From Autumnicola patrickiae (GTDB taxonomy: Bacteria; Bacteroidota; Bacteroidia; Flavobacteriales; Flavobacteriaceae), in assembly GCF_031846525.1 (NCBI RefSeq), contig NZ_JAVRHM010000004.1, positions 124,001 through 188,000 on the forward strand: a stretch of 64,000 nucleotides of DNA, read 5' to 3'. The translations under genes were made by a program, and so were the position numbers. Numbering within the stretch: the stretch's first letter is position 1; each line of letters starts with the position of its first letter. The notes under the pieces are model-generated. The model was not told where the DNA came from. It saw only the letters and a program-made list of their open reading frames with translations, and made no database searches. Below are positions 33,432 to 43,368 of this stretch, in pieces.

Positions 33432-36089
33432 TTACCGGATAAGGCTGATATTTGCCTTTTTTACCTCCTCACCTAAATCCTCCGGAAATTCAATTCTTAT
33501 CCAGTAATCGTCTGAAGGCATGGCCCTGTTATTAAAAGTGCCATCCCAGGATTCATTAGGACCTTTTAATACCTTCAGCAGTTTACCATACCTGTCGAAG
33601 ATATAACATTCAAAATTCGAATTGCAGGTGACATTGGAAAGTTCAATTTTCCAATTGTCATGCACTCCATCGCCATTAGGTGTAAAAAATAACGGATAAG
33701 TATAGCAAACTTCTTCTTCAGGCGTTTCACAATTCAGAAGGAAATCGGGGGCAGTATAAGAACACGGTCCATTAAGGATTTTCACCTGCGTGTATTCTCC
33801 GGTTTCTAAACCATCTATTGCAAGCACTCCGTCTTCATTAGAAGTAAGTGAATTTAACTGCAGGTTGCCACCATTGAACAACGTTTCAACCGAATAAGCT
33901 GTGTCAGGATCAAGCCCTTCAAAAGAAACGCTGCCATTTGCATTACCACAGTCATTAGGATCAATTATCTGGAGAAGAACAATAGCACCTTCTGCAGCAC
34001 CAAGAGTAATGGTCTCTTCTAAAAAGATTTCACAACCGTCATAAAGCAATTCTAAATTATTATAATTACCGGAAGCAAGACCTTCAATAGTAATAGTACC
34101 GGAAGCATCGGCAACTAAATCCTCCACTACAATCACTTCTGAATTGTAGTCATACATAAGATTGTAAGTAACATCTGGTTCGAGTTGTGTGATAGAAACA
34201 GAGCCGTTTGTAGCAGAACAGGAATCGGGATTAGAGGTTGTTATTTCCGCCTCTGGAGATTGAGGAGAATTGATCTGAACTTCATTATCATAACTATGGA
34301 TGCATCCATTGCTGATAATTGCAAATTCTGAATAGTTCCCTGCAGGAAGGGAATTCAAAATTATTTTCCCATTAGAATCGCTGTTAACAATACCAGCAGT
34401 TTGTGAGTTTCCGTTAAAACTGTATTCGAATTCATAAGAAGAATCTTCAGCTAATCCGAAAATCACGATACTTCCATCCTCCATACTACACCCCGAAGTA
34501 TCGAAAGATTCAAAATCCACCTCAAGCGTTTCGGTACTTCTCAGGTCGAAAAGTTCATCATAATTAAATGTACATGCACCTTTAGTGATAAAAAACTCTG
34601 AATATTCTCCTTCGGGAAGATCTGGAATAATTAATTCGCCAACTGAATTACTGGAAATATTTCCTGTTGATTGTAAACTACCATTACGCGTGTAGTTTAT
34701 GCCATATTCATGATTAGCACCCAAATTGGAAAAAATAAGTGCGCCGTTTTCACTTCCGCAATCGGGAGTGCTGGCTTCAATTTCCACATCAGAAAGATTT
34801 TCAGAGAAATTCATAATCCATACAGCTCCTTCGCCATCTTTCTGAGCACCCGCCACAACTTTTAGCGGATCTGAATTGGAGACAAAAGCAACAGAAATTC
34901 CGAAAGAATCCCCGGTGGCAAGATCTCCCGTAAAGCCACCAATATTCTCAGCATATTGATAACTTTCACTCACCGTACCATCACTATTCAATTCCACTAC
35001 AAAGAAAGCACCGGACTGTGCCCCGGTTTCGGGATTATTGCACCTCGCACAGCCCAACAGAATTTCTACCAGCCCGTCACCATCTATATCTGACATGCTA
35101 TCGATAGATCTTGCAAAAATGGCATTCGAATTTAGGGAAAAATTACCACCGCCGGTAGTGGCAGAAACTTTTTCACTCTTAATTACAGATCCATCAGCAT
35201 TTAGAAAAAGCACATAAAATGCTCCAAAATCTGAGCCTCCATCGTCGTCCCTGTAACTTCCCACAGCAATATCCACAACGCCATTGCCATCCAAATCTCC
35301 CAGAGACGCAACAGAACCCCCAAAGTAATCACCAGATTGTAAATTAGCCGAAAAGTTACCACGGGTTGCGCTTATCTTCTTATGCTCCCTAACTGTAAAG
35401 TCGTTGTTTAAAAAAAGAATCCACACCGCACCCGTTTCTATACCTCCATCTGGGTCTCTACGGGAACCTACGGCGATCTCCTGAATACCATCGTTATCTA
35501 AATCCCCAATATTTTCAATATCTGTTCCAAAAACAACTTCTCCTGAAAGAACCCCTGTAAAGCCACCTTCATAATCACTGATTTTTGTATGTGCTGCGAC
35601 AGTCCCGTTGCTATTGAGGCTTAGAATATACACCGCACCGTGCCAGTAGCCACCATCCCCATCATATTCGGCTCCTACAGCCACTTCCGGCTTACCGTCG
35701 CCGTTGAGATCTCCCAGGTAAGCGACAGAAGCGCCAAAAACATCTTCGTTATCTAGGTTGCCGGTAAAACCTCCTTGTGTATCACTTATCTTTTGATAAT
35801 CTTTTACCGTGTCGTCTTCATTTAAAAATAAGACATAAACGGCTCCCCGGTTTTGCCCTCCATCATCATCTGTAAAGGCACCTACCATAATGTCTTCAAC
35901 ACCATCATTATTGATATCTCCAATATTATCTACGGAATATCCAAACTGATCTCCTGCTTTTAGTGCTCCCGCAAAATTTTCTGAAGAATTATCGATTTTG
36001 GTATAACAGCCAACCTCATACTCCTGACAAAAAATAGAATTGATAAAAAGAAAGCAGAAGCCTATTAAGAACTGGAAGTTTTTCGTCAT
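33432..36089 (-). CDS. Secreted FG-GAP repeat protein with T9SS type B C-terminal sorting domain
   Basis: An 885-residue secreted protein. Residues 1-22 are a signal peptide. Residues about 40-430 form six or seven FG-GAP (integrin beta-propeller-like) repeats, recognisable by FG.SV..IGD.NNDG...IAVG and calcium-binding DxDGDG loops (SDIDGDGLVEILLG). Residues about 440-780 are four or five repeats of about 85 residues, each with a (C/D)(G/S)..NGS(V/I).(I/F).(G/N)L pattern and a GLA/P-(A/S)G(N/E)Y(S/N) turn, like prealbumin-type beta sandwiches. The C-terminal FFTPNGDGVHDNWKI to WDGTFNNRAMPSDDYWIRIE part is the type B (CHU_C) sorting domain read by the type IX system. Probably a large surface or secreted adhesin-like protein; ligand unknown. 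It is divergent from the glycosyltransferase gene with only 30 bp between starts. Confidence 0.92.
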   Translation of the reverse strand: MTKNFQFLIGFCFLFINSIFCQEYEVGCYTKIDNSSENFAGALKAGDQFGYSVDNIGDINNDGVEDIMVGAFTDDDGGQNRGAVYVLFLNEDDTVKDYQKISDTQGGFTGNLDNEDVFGASVAYLGDLNGDGKPEVAVGAEYDGDGGYWHGAVYILSLNSNGTVAAHTKISDYEGGFTGVLSGEVVFGTDIENIGDLDNDGIQEIAVGSRRDPDGGIETGAVWILFLNNDFTVREHKKISATRGNFSANLQSGDYFGGSVASLGDLDGNGVVDIAVGSYRDDDGGSDFGAFYVLFLNADGSVIKSEKVSATTGGGNFSLNSNAIFARSIDSMSDIDGDGLVEILLGCARCNNPETGAQSGAFFVVELNSDGTVSESYQYAENIGGFTGDLATGDSFGISVAFVSNSDPLKVVAGAQKDGEGAVWIMNFSENLSDVEIEASTPDCGSENGALIFSNLGANHEYGINYTRNGSLQSTGNISSNSVGELIIPDLPEGEYSEFFITKGACTFNYDELFDLRSTETLEVDFESFDTSGCSMEDGSIVIFGLAEDSSYEFEYSFNGNSQTAGIVNSDSNGKIILNSLPAGNYSEFAIISNGCIHSYDNEVQINSPQSPEAEITTSNPDSCSATNGSVSITQLEPDVTYNLMYDYNSEVIVVEDLVADASGTITIEGLASGNYNNLELLYDGCEIFLEETITLGAAEGAIVLLQIIDPNDCGNANGSVSFEGLDPDTAYSVETLFNGGNLQLNSLTSNEDGVLAIDGLETGEYTQVKILNGPCSYTAPDFLLNCETPEEEVCYTYPLFFTPNGDGVHDNWKIELSNVTCNSNFECYIFDRYGKLLKVLKGPNESWDGTFNNRAMPSDDYWIRIEFPEDLGEEVKKANISLIR

Positions 36090-36119
36090 ATTTGGTTAAA
36101 AATTGACATTAATTCCTGC

Positions 36120-36971
36120 ATGAAACTCAGCATTATTATTCCGGCATATAATGAAGAAGAACATCTGGCAGACTGCCTTTCCTCTTTTGTGAGCCAGACT
36201 TTACTGCCGGACGAATTAATTATTGCCGATGATAATTCTACAGATGATACCTTTTTGATTGCACAAGAATTTAGTGAAAAATACAGTTGGATAAAGGTTT
36301 ACAAAAATAACACGGAGTCACTACACATGCCGGGCTCTAAAGTAATTAATAATTTCTATTTTGGCCTTTCCCACAGCGAAGGAAATTATGATCTTCTTGG
36401 AAAATTTGACGCTGATCTTTTGCTTCCACCCAATTACTTTGATGAAATTAAAAATTACTTTCAGAAATTTCCAAACCTGGGAATGTGCGCCGGAAATGTT
36501 TACGTCCAAAATGAGAATTTGGAATGGGTACATGAGAAGATTTCAGATAAAGAACATATTCGCGGGCCGGTGAAATTATATTCTGCAGAATGCTTTAAGA
36601 AAATAGGTGGCTTAAAAGCTTCTATTGGCTGGGATACGGTAGATGAACTACTTGCTAAATATTACGGTTTCCGCACGCTGACTATTCCCTCATTAAAAGT
36701 AAAGCACCTGCGGCCAACAGGAAAATCTTATAATTCCAAATCCAGAAAGATTCAGGGGGAGGCGCTCTATAGAATGAGGTATGGCTTTAAACTGGCTTTT
36801 TTAAGTGCTTTAAAGATGAGCGTAAATTATAAGGACCCGAAGATTCTTCAGGAGTATATGTCCGGTTATTTTAAAGCTGAAAAACAAAAACAGCCTTTCC
36901 TCGTTTCAGAAGAAGAAGGCCGCTTTATAAGAAAATTCCGTTGGAAGAATATCAGAAAGAAACTATTCTGA
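36120..36971 (+). CDS. Family 2 glycosyltransferase
   Basis: A 283-residue GT-A type glycosyltransferase. It begins KLSIIIPAYNEEEHLADCLS with the family 2 nucleotide-sugar motif, has DELIIADDNSTDDTF, the KFDADLLLPPNYF metal site (DAD) and GWDTVDELLAKYYGFRT near the acceptor region. Several basic residues at the C-terminus suggest membrane association, but there is no membrane helix. Donor and acceptor are unknown. Its 3' end overlaps the convergent pafA gene by nine bases. Confidence 0.9.
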   Translation: MKLSIIIPAYNEEEHLADCLSSFVSQTLLPDELIIADDNSTDDTFLIAQEFSEKYSWIKVYKNNTESLHMPGSKVINNFYFGLSHSEGNYDLLGKFDADLLLPPNYFDEIKNYFQKFPNLGMCAGNVYVQNENLEWVHEKISDKEHIRGPVKLYSAECFKKIGGLKASIGWDTVDELLAKYYGFRTLTIPSLKVKHLRPTGKSYNSKSRKIQGEALYRMRYGFKLAFLSALKMSVNYKDPKILQEYMSGYFKAEKQKQPFLVSEEEGRFIRKFRWKNIRKKLF

Positions 36972-38612
36972 TAATTTCTTACGATCCAACATCATATACA
37001 AAGGTTTACCGGTGGCTGCATTAGGAAAGGAAATTCCGAGCAACGCCGAAACTGTTGGTGCTATATCCACAATTTCAGAACGCTCTGTAGTACTGCCTTG
37101 TTCAATGCCATTTCCGAAGAAAATCAGCGGTGCATGCGTATCGTAGGTAAATCCGCTACCGTGCATTGAGCCTGTTTTGGAATAGGAAACCACGGCTGGA
37201 TCCAGGATAAAAATCACATCTCCACTGCGCTTTTGGTTAAAACCCTGCTGGATGGCAGCTCCCATCCCGCTTGTATAATTCCCTCCCTCCAGTTGTGAAC
37301 GGGTATAGACTTTATCTATCTGATCCTGCTGAAGAATATAATGTGCAACTTTATCTTCAAGTTCATCAGCATCGATTCCGGCATTATACAAGGCTTTGTA
37401 ATCAAAGAATACCTGATCATTATAAATTTCAGCAATAAGATTATCCTTTCCATACTCTTCACTCACAAAGTTGCGTAAACTTTCAGTAAAATCTTTAGAA
37501 TCAAAATATCCTGCAGGTATTCTCAAAGACTGGAGATAAGCTGAAACATCCCCTCCGCCATGGTCTGCAGTTAGAAAAACGGTGTAGGCTCCCTCGCCAA
37601 CGTTCTCATCCAGATATTTTAATAATGTCGCAATATTTTTATCCAGGCGAAGATAAGTATCTTCAATTTCTTTTGAATTTACTCCAAAATTGTGACCAAT
37701 TTTATCTGGACTGGAAAAACTAAGGGCAAGAAAATCTGTATCCTCATCCTGTCCCAATTCTTCAGCTTTTATGGCAGCCAGCGCGAAATCAAGGGTGAGA
37801 TCATTTCCATAAGGGCTCACGGTAATAAGATCAAACTGGTTATTCTCCTCTTTTAATGCAGCAAGATCATAAGGGAAAGAAGTGTCTGTCTTTCCTTTAA
37901 ATCCAGCTTCAAATTCGTTTACGTCTACACCACTGGCTACATAACTTTTAATAGGATATAACGTATTCCAGGTCTTAAAATAAGATTCTGCAATATTGGA
38001 ATTATTAAAATCTTTTACCCATTGTGGTAAATCTTCCATATAAAATGAACTGGTAATAAATTTACCTTCGTCTTTTCCATGAAACCAATAAGCTGCATTT
38101 GCAGTATGTCCCGCAGGCAATATAGAACCCCGGTCTTTTATGGAAACCCCAATTGTCTTACCCCTCATTTGAGTGTGCAAACGATTTTGATCTGCAATTG
38201 TTGTGACTTTCATCCTGTGCGGTGACATTTTTCCCGCATCAGAATCTGTACCTACCGGCTCCACAGACTCGTCCCCTGCGCAATAAACAGATATATTTTC
38301 GAATTTATTATACCAGTTATTTCCAATGATTCCATGATTTGCCGGACCGGTGCCTGTGTGAACAGAAGCATGACCGGGTCCTGTGTAAGTGGGAACATAA
38401 TTAAAATGGTTGTTTTTAAAATTATATCCCTCATTAATCATTCTTTTAAATCCATCATCCCCATACCGTTCCCAGAAGCGCGTGAGATAATCATACCTCA
38501 TTTGATCTACTACTATACCAACCACAAGCTTCGTTTTCTGCTTATCATTTTCCTGTGCATTTAACGGAAGAACACATAAAACCGTTACTAGTAAAATAAA
38601 TAATTGTCTCAT
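36963..38612 (-). CDS. pafA: PafA-type alkaline phosphatase
   Basis: Periplasmic phosphomonoesterase of the type first described in Elizabethkingia meningoseptica. The 549-residue protein has a signal peptide (about 1-20, ending LNAQ), the nucleophile threonine in NYVPTYTGPGHASVHTG (Thr77), and KDRGSILPAGH (Lys159/Arg161) matching the PafA Lys/Arg pair that distinguishes it from PhoA. TADHGGGDVSAY and DTHAPLIFFG hold zinc ligands. These enzymes are not inhibited by phosphate, which suits phosphate scavenging from organic sources. Monocistronic. Confidence 0.93.
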   Translation of the reverse strand: MRQLFILLVTVLCVLPLNAQENDKQKTKLVVGIVVDQMRYDYLTRFWERYGDDGFKRMINEGYNFKNNHFNYVPTYTGPGHASVHTGTGPANHGIIGNNWYNKFENISVYCAGDESVEPVGTDSDAGKMSPHRMKVTTIADQNRLHTQMRGKTIGVSIKDRGSILPAGHTANAAYWFHGKDEGKFITSSFYMEDLPQWVKDFNNSNIAESYFKTWNTLYPIKSYVASGVDVNEFEAGFKGKTDTSFPYDLAALKEENNQFDLITVSPYGNDLTLDFALAAIKAEELGQDEDTDFLALSFSSPDKIGHNFGVNSKEIEDTYLRLDKNIATLLKYLDENVGEGAYTVFLTADHGGGDVSAYLQSLRIPAGYFDSKDFTESLRNFVSEEYGKDNLIAEIYNDQVFFDYKALYNAGIDADELEDKVAHYILQQDQIDKVYTRSQLEGGNYTSGMGAAIQQGFNQKRSGDVIFILDPAVVSYSKTGSMHGSGFTYDTHAPLIFFGNGIEQGSTTERSEIVDIAPTVSALLGISFPNAATGKPLYMMLDRKKLSE

Positions 38613-38723
38613 AATTTTAAATTGAAGAAACCAAAAATAATAAACTCAGTGCCATAAACTTTAATTCTACGTTAAATACTTTCGTGCTTCTTTTTTGTAT
38701 TTTAGCTTTACAAAAATTATTGG

Positions 38724-39461
38724 ATGGGTTATCTGCATTCTATTGGTGAATACTTTTTAATGATAAAGGGGGTGTTTGGAAGAATGACCAAACGCTCTGT
38801 ACTAAAAGAATTAATTTTTAAGGAAATAAACGAGCTTATAATTGGTTCCTTAGGAATTGTGGCTTTTCTGTCTTTTTTCATTGGAGGTGTAGTTGCTCTT
38901 CAAACAGCCTTAAATTTAAATAATCCTTTAATACCGAAGGCATTAATTGCTTATGCTGCCAGGCAATCTATAATTCTGGAATTCTCCCCTACATTTATAT
39001 CTATTATTATGGCGGGAAAAGTAGGTTCTTTTATTACTTCCAGCATAGGATCCATGAGGGTAACTGAACAAATTGATGCCCTGGAAGTAATGGGGATAAA
39101 CTCCCTAAATTATCTTATTTTCCCTAAGATCATTGCAATGCTTACCTATCCGTTTGTCATTGCCATTTCCATGTTTTTGGGAATAGTAGGTGCTTATATG
39201 TCGGCAGTATTGGGTGGCTTTGTGGTGCCAGATGAGTTTATTAGCGGGCTGCAGGATGATTTTGTAGGCTTTCAGTTGTTTTATGCATTCTTTAAAACAT
39301 TTTTATTTGCCATGATTCTGGCAACTGTTCCCTCTTATCACGGTTATTACATGACCGGCGGCTCATTGGAAGTAGGTAAGGCAAGTACTACCTCGTTTGT
39401 ATGGACCAGCGTGGTAATTATTATTACTAACTATATAGTAACCCAATTATTACTTAGCTAA
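38724..39461 (+). CDS. MlaE-family ABC transporter permease
   Basis: A 245-residue inner-membrane permease of the MlaE family, part of ABC systems that move phospholipids or other hydrophobic compounds between membranes. It has five or six hydrophobic segments and the motifs FSPTFISIIMAGKVGSFITS, SMRVTEQIDALEVMGINSL and FKTFLFAMILATVPSYHGYY, all diagnostic of MlaE/TGD1. The start follows a TATTTTAG element (38698-38705). The ATPase gene begins one base after its stop; MlaD-like and other partners are not adjacent. Confidence 0.93.
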   Translation: MGYLHSIGEYFLMIKGVFGRMTKRSVLKELIFKEINELIIGSLGIVAFLSFFIGGVVALQTALNLNNPLIPKALIAYAARQSIILEFSPTFISIIMAGKVGSFITSSIGSMRVTEQIDALEVMGINSLNYLIFPKIIAMLTYPFVIAISMFLGIVGAYMSAVLGGFVVPDEFISGLQDDFVGFQLFYAFFKTFLFAMILATVPSYHGYYMTGGSLEVGKASTTSFVWTSVVIIITNYIVTQLLLS

Positions 39462-39462
39462 A

Positions 39463-40227
39463 ATGATAGAAATAAAGGATATACATAAAAGTTTTGATGA
39501 ACAAGATGTCCTTAGAGGAATAAATTTTGTTTTTGAAACCGGAAAGACAAATCTTATTATAGGACAATCTGGCTCTGGAAAAAGTGTGCTCTTAAAGTCT
39601 ATGCTGGGTCTGTTTACTCCGGAAAAAGGAACTATTGAATACGATGGAAAACCTTATTCTACTTTTAGTCCGGAGCAAAAACGGGAGCTTCGGAAAGAAA
39701 TAGGAATGCTTTTCCAGGGAGGCGCTCTCTTTGATTCTATGACGGTTGAAGAAAACGTGATGTTCCCTTTAAGGATGTTTAAAAAAGGCCGGAAAAAGGA
39801 TCATCTGGAACGCGTTAATGAAGTTCTGGAAAGAGTAAACCTTACCGGTAACGGAAAAAAATATCCCGCAGAAATTAGTGGAGGTATGCAAAAAAGGGTG
39901 GCAATTGCCCGGGCAATTGTAAACAAGCCAAAATATTTGTTTTGTGATGAACCCAACTCTGGACTTGATCCAAAGACAGCCACTGTTATTGATAATCTTA
40001 TCCACGAATTAACAGTCGAATACGACATTACTACTGTAGTTATTACCCACGATATGAATTCTGTTTTAGAGATCGGAGAAAAGATCGCTTTTCTTAAAGA
40101 TGGTGTACTTGCCTGGAAAGGTGATAAAAGTCAGATTTTTAAAACCGACAATGAAGCTGTGACCGATTTTGTATATTCTTCAGATTTGTTTAAAAAAGTA
40201 AAACAGGCGCAACTTCAGGGTCTTTAA
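39463..40227 (+). CDS. MlaF-family ABC transporter ATPase
   Basis: A 254-residue ATP-binding subunit partnering the adjacent MlaE permease. Walker A is GQSGSGKS (34-41), signature ISGGMQKRVAIARAI (with the GGM variant typical of MlaF), Walker B YLFCDEPNSGLDP, and the switch histidine in VVITHDMNSVLEI. Coupled to mlaE by a one-base gap. The product probably moves lipids across the envelope with a separately encoded MCE protein. Confidence 0.94.
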   Translation: MIEIKDIHKSFDEQDVLRGINFVFETGKTNLIIGQSGSGKSVLLKSMLGLFTPEKGTIEYDGKPYSTFSPEQKRELRKEIGMLFQGGALFDSMTVEENVMFPLRMFKKGRKKDHLERVNEVLERVNLTGNGKKYPAEISGGMQKRVAIARAIVNKPKYLFCDEPNSGLDPKTATVIDNLIHELTVEYDITTVVITHDMNSVLEIGEKIAFLKDGVLAWKGDKSQIFKTDNEAVTDFVYSSDLFKKVKQAQLQGL

Positions 40228-40228
40228 G

Positions 40229-41668
40229 CTAATTTACAGATTGTACGGCGAGAGTATCCAAAGATAACCTCACCTGAAGCCATTCCTTTAACTTTGCCAT
40301 TTCCCGCTGTTGAGCATTTCTTGTAAGGGAATTATCCCATTTAACGTTAATAGTAGGAATAGTATCTACACGGGTAAAGTCTGTTACAATGTTGTTAGAA
40401 TAACTTAACTGTTCAATATTGGAGTAATTGATTTTGGCTTCCCTGCTTATTGCCTGAAAAGGAATACCCCCAGACCTATACCTTAGTAATTCATTTTCCA
40501 AAAGTCGGATACGATCATCTTTATCCTCCACAACTTGCTGGTTTCTTACGTATAAATCCTCCAGTATTCCAGATCTAACCTCAGAAGTAAGACGTGCTGC
40601 CATCTCAGAACTTTGGTCGGTTCCCTGGTGTATTCTTAAAGTAACATCCTGCAACTCCTCCATAGCTCTTATTTGTTCTACCCAATCCTGAATTTGAGCT
40701 TGCGGTACTGGACGGCCAATAAGATAAACATCCACAAATTTCCTTTTATAATCCTGAGCAAATTTCACCACTTCAGCTCCAGGGTAATCAATCTTTTCTT
40801 CTACAAATTCTTTTGTTCTGGTTACAAACACCTGCTCCCTAAGAAGGTTTACGAATAGGAAAATACTCGGGATCATCACGAGAATTGCAATTAAAGAAGC
40901 AAGCCTAGCGGTATTTCTTCTGCGTTTACTGTTAGCATATCTTACCAACGGAAATCCAAGAATCTTTGCTACTACAAAAGTGGAAAGTGCTATAAAAACA
41001 GAATTAATTGCAAAGAGGTAAAGAGCACCACCGGCATATTCCCAATTGGCGATAGCAAGGCCATAACCCACAGTACAGAGCGGCGGCATAAGGGCTGTGG
41101 CAATAGCAACACCCATAATTACGCTGGCAATCGTTCCTTTTTTTGTTTTTGCCACGATTAAAGCCAAACCACCGAAAATCGCCACCAACACATCCAGAAT
41201 TGTAGGATACGTTCGGGCGACAAGCTCTGGTGTTTCCTGCTCAATAGGAGAAATTAAAAAGTAGAGATAAGCGGTTAACACACTTAGCACCACCATAACC
41301 GCCAGATTTACCAGGGAACGCTTTAAGGTATCGATGTCGTTAATGGCAACAGATAACCCAACACCTACAATAGGACCCATTAAAGGGGAGATAAGCATCG
41401 CTCCAATTACCACAGCAGGGCTACTTACATTAAGACCAATAGAGGCCACAAAAATTGAGAAAATAAGGATCCAGGCATTATGGCCTTTAAAGGAAATATC
41501 CTTCTTCACCATTTCTATAGTACTATCCCTATCTGTATCGGTAAGGATATCCAGTAATTCTGCAAAGAACGACCTTGAGTGCTTATAAAGATGTTTCGCG
41601 TCTGACGAAAGTTTTACGTTGCCTTTTTCAGTCCCCGAACCAGCCGAAGAATTCTCTTTATTTTCCAT
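40229..41668 (-). CDS. DUF389 (TIGR00341-type) membrane protein
   Basis: A 479-residue membrane protein of the DUF389 family. After a charged N-terminus, six or so helices follow the pattern ASIGLNVSSPAVVIGAMLIS then PLMGPIVGVGLSVA and MGVAIATALMPPLCTVGYGL, the family's best-conserved stretches. The last about 200 residues are a soluble, charged domain with a coiled-coil segment (VVEDKDDRIRLLENELLRYR). Function unknown. It is the last gene of a minus-strand unit with manC three bases upstream and ends two bases from the convergent mlaF. Confidence 0.9.
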   Translation of the reverse strand: MENKENSSAGSGTEKGNVKLSSDAKHLYKHSRSFFAELLDILTDTDRDSTIEMVKKDISFKGHNAWILIFSIFVASIGLNVSSPAVVIGAMLISPLMGPIVGVGLSVAINDIDTLKRSLVNLAVMVVLSVLTAYLYFLISPIEQETPELVARTYPTILDVLVAIFGGLALIVAKTKKGTIASVIMGVAIATALMPPLCTVGYGLAIANWEYAGGALYLFAINSVFIALSTFVVAKILGFPLVRYANSKRRRNTARLASLIAILVMIPSIFLFVNLLREQVFVTRTKEFVEEKIDYPGAEVVKFAQDYKRKFVDVYLIGRPVPQAQIQDWVEQIRAMEELQDVTLRIHQGTDQSSEMAARLTSEVRSGILEDLYVRNQQVVEDKDDRIRLLENELLRYRSGGIPFQAISREAKINYSNIEQLSYSNNIVTDFTRVDTIPTINVKWDNSLTRNAQQREMAKLKEWLQVRLSLDTLAVQSVN

Positions 41669-41671
41669 CTA

Positions 41672-42751
41672 CTAACCAAGTTTATCCCCAAACTTATCAA
41701 TTGCTTTTTGCCGAATTTCCTTTATCCCCTGTTCATTTTTCTTCGGAACTATAAGCAGCACCTGTTCGTTTTCCAGAACAATATAATCTTTAAGACCTTC
41801 CAGTACAACAATCTTATTCTCGGCTGCCCTTACGATATTACCTTCTGCTCCAAACGGAAGTAACCGGGCATTAATTACCGTATTTCCAAAATCATCCTGA
41901 GGAAGTTCCTCCTGAAGAGACCCCCAGGTCCCAAGATCATTCCATCCAAAATTAGCCGGAATCATAAATACATTTTCAGCTTTTTCAATAATTCCGTAAT
42001 CTATTGATATTTTGTTTGCGAGGTGATAATTGTCATTTATAAAAGCCTGCTCTTCTTCTGTGTTCCAATACTCTTTCCCTTTCTGAAAAAGATTATACAT
42101 TTCTGGCAGATACTTTTTAAAGTTCTCTATTATAGAAGAGGCATTCCATATAAAAATTCCTGCATTCCAGGCATAATTTCCATCTTCTACAAACTTTTCA
42201 GCTTTTTTGAAGGTGGGTTTTTCTGTAAACTGTGCTACAGGTATAAGCCTTCTATCTTCAGAATGTTCAAATTTAATATATCCGTAACCAGTGTTTGGAA
42301 AGGTGGGTTTAATACCTAATGTGATCAGTTTCTCATTATTATCAACGGCTTCAAAAGCAAAATTAAGGTCGTTAATAAAACTGTCTACTCCCTGGATCCA
42401 ATGATCGCTGGGCGCCACCATCATCACAGCATCTTTATTCTTTTCCTGTATTTTTAAAGCTGCAAGTAAAATACTGGGAGCGGTATCACGCATTACCGGC
42501 TCTAAAACAATTTGCTCCCGCTTAATGCCGGAAATTTGTTCTTTTACCGTTTCCTCATAACGTGCATTAGTAAGGATATAAATATTTTCTGGTGGTACTA
42601 TTTTTTTTAGACGGGCAAAAGTTGTTTGAATAAGCGTTTCACCGGATCCAAGGATATCCTGAAATTGTTTAGGACACTCTGCTGTACTCACAGGCCAAAA
42701 CCTGGAACCGACCCCACCGGCCATTAATATTGCGTAATAGTTACTATTCAT
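41672..42751 (-). CDS. manC: Mannose-1-phosphate guanylyltransferase
   Basis: Makes GDP-mannose from mannose-1-phosphate and GTP for glycans. The 359-residue protein covers the nucleotidyltransferase domain only, without the C-terminal isomerase domain of bifunctional ManC. Motifs are YYAILMAGGVGSRFWPVS (GTP binding), APSDHWIQGVD, FTEKPTFKKAEKFVEDGNY and NAGIFIWNAS. It is 12 bp from the SprT gene and 3 bp from DUF389. Secure. Confidence 0.94.
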   Translation of the reverse strand: MNSNYYAILMAGGVGSRFWPVSTAECPKQFQDILGSGETLIQTTFARLKKIVPPENIYILTNARYEETVKEQISGIKREQIVLEPVMRDTAPSILLAALKIQEKNKDAVMMVAPSDHWIQGVDSFINDLNFAFEAVDNNEKLITLGIKPTFPNTGYGYIKFEHSEDRRLIPVAQFTEKPTFKKAEKFVEDGNYAWNAGIFIWNASSIIENFKKYLPEMYNLFQKGKEYWNTEEEQAFINDNYHLANKISIDYGIIEKAENVFMIPANFGWNDLGTWGSLQEELPQDDFGNTVINARLLPFGAEGNIVRAAENKIVVLEGLKDYIVLENEQVLLIVPKKNEQGIKEIRQKAIDKFGDKLG

Positions 42752-42763
42752 CTAACTTTGAAA

Positions 42764-43363
42764 TTAATTTTTTAACAGTTCTACTTCAGCATTTGGCTGA
42801 AATAAGTAAACCTTTCCTGTCGAGATTTCCAAACATTCATACCTCTTAATCCTTTTTGGCCCACGCTTAAAAGTTTTTCCGTTGTAAATCCTGAAAATAG
42901 CTCCGAAAGGCACCTCGAAGATATAATTTTTATCATTCTCGGGATCATAACTTTTTAAAGCTACAGAAAGTCTGGCATCGGTATCGCTACTCGCTTTTGG
43001 ATTACGGAAATGATTTGCAATTACGGGTAATATTTTCATTGGAAAAATTTCAGGACGAATAAACGGAAGCATCAGATTTCGAAAAGTTAGTTTCCATTCG
43101 GCTCCATGAGGTTTAATGTTTCTTCCGAATTTATTGAAGGCCACCAGGTGCGCAATTTCGTGTACCAGGGTAATCAAAAACCGATACTTGTTTAAATTTG
43201 CATTAATAGTAATTTGCTGCACTCCATCTGGCATTTTCCTGTAATCGCCGTGTCTCGTCCTGCGCTCATTTACAATTTTAAGATGCACATTATTTGACTG
43301 AATAAGGGCAAAAGCCGGTTCCAGCGCATGATCTGGCAAATATTTTTCAAGAATATGCTTCAT
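42764..43363 (-). CDS. SprT-like zinc protease-domain protein
   Basis: A 199-residue SprT-like domain protein. The zinc site is LVHEIAHLVAFNKFGRNIKP, with His68, Glu69 and His72, followed by PHGAEWKLTFRNLM with a further histidine; the C-terminal half holds IYNGKTFKRGPKRIKRYECL, a treble-clef-like region with few of the usual cysteines. Eukaryotic SPRTN cleaves DNA-protein crosslinks; the bacterial role is not established. Tightly packed between the SDR and manC genes. Confidence 0.88.
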   Translation of the reverse strand: MKHILEKYLPDHALEPAFALIQSNNVHLKIVNERRTRHGDYRKMPDGVQQITINANLNKYRFLITLVHEIAHLVAFNKFGRNIKPHGAEWKLTFRNLMLPFIRPEIFPMKILPVIANHFRNPKASSDTDARLSVALKSYDPENDKNYIFEVPFGAIFRIYNGKTFKRGPKRIKRYECLEISTGKVYLFQPNAEVELLKN

Positions 43364-43368
43364 TAAAA

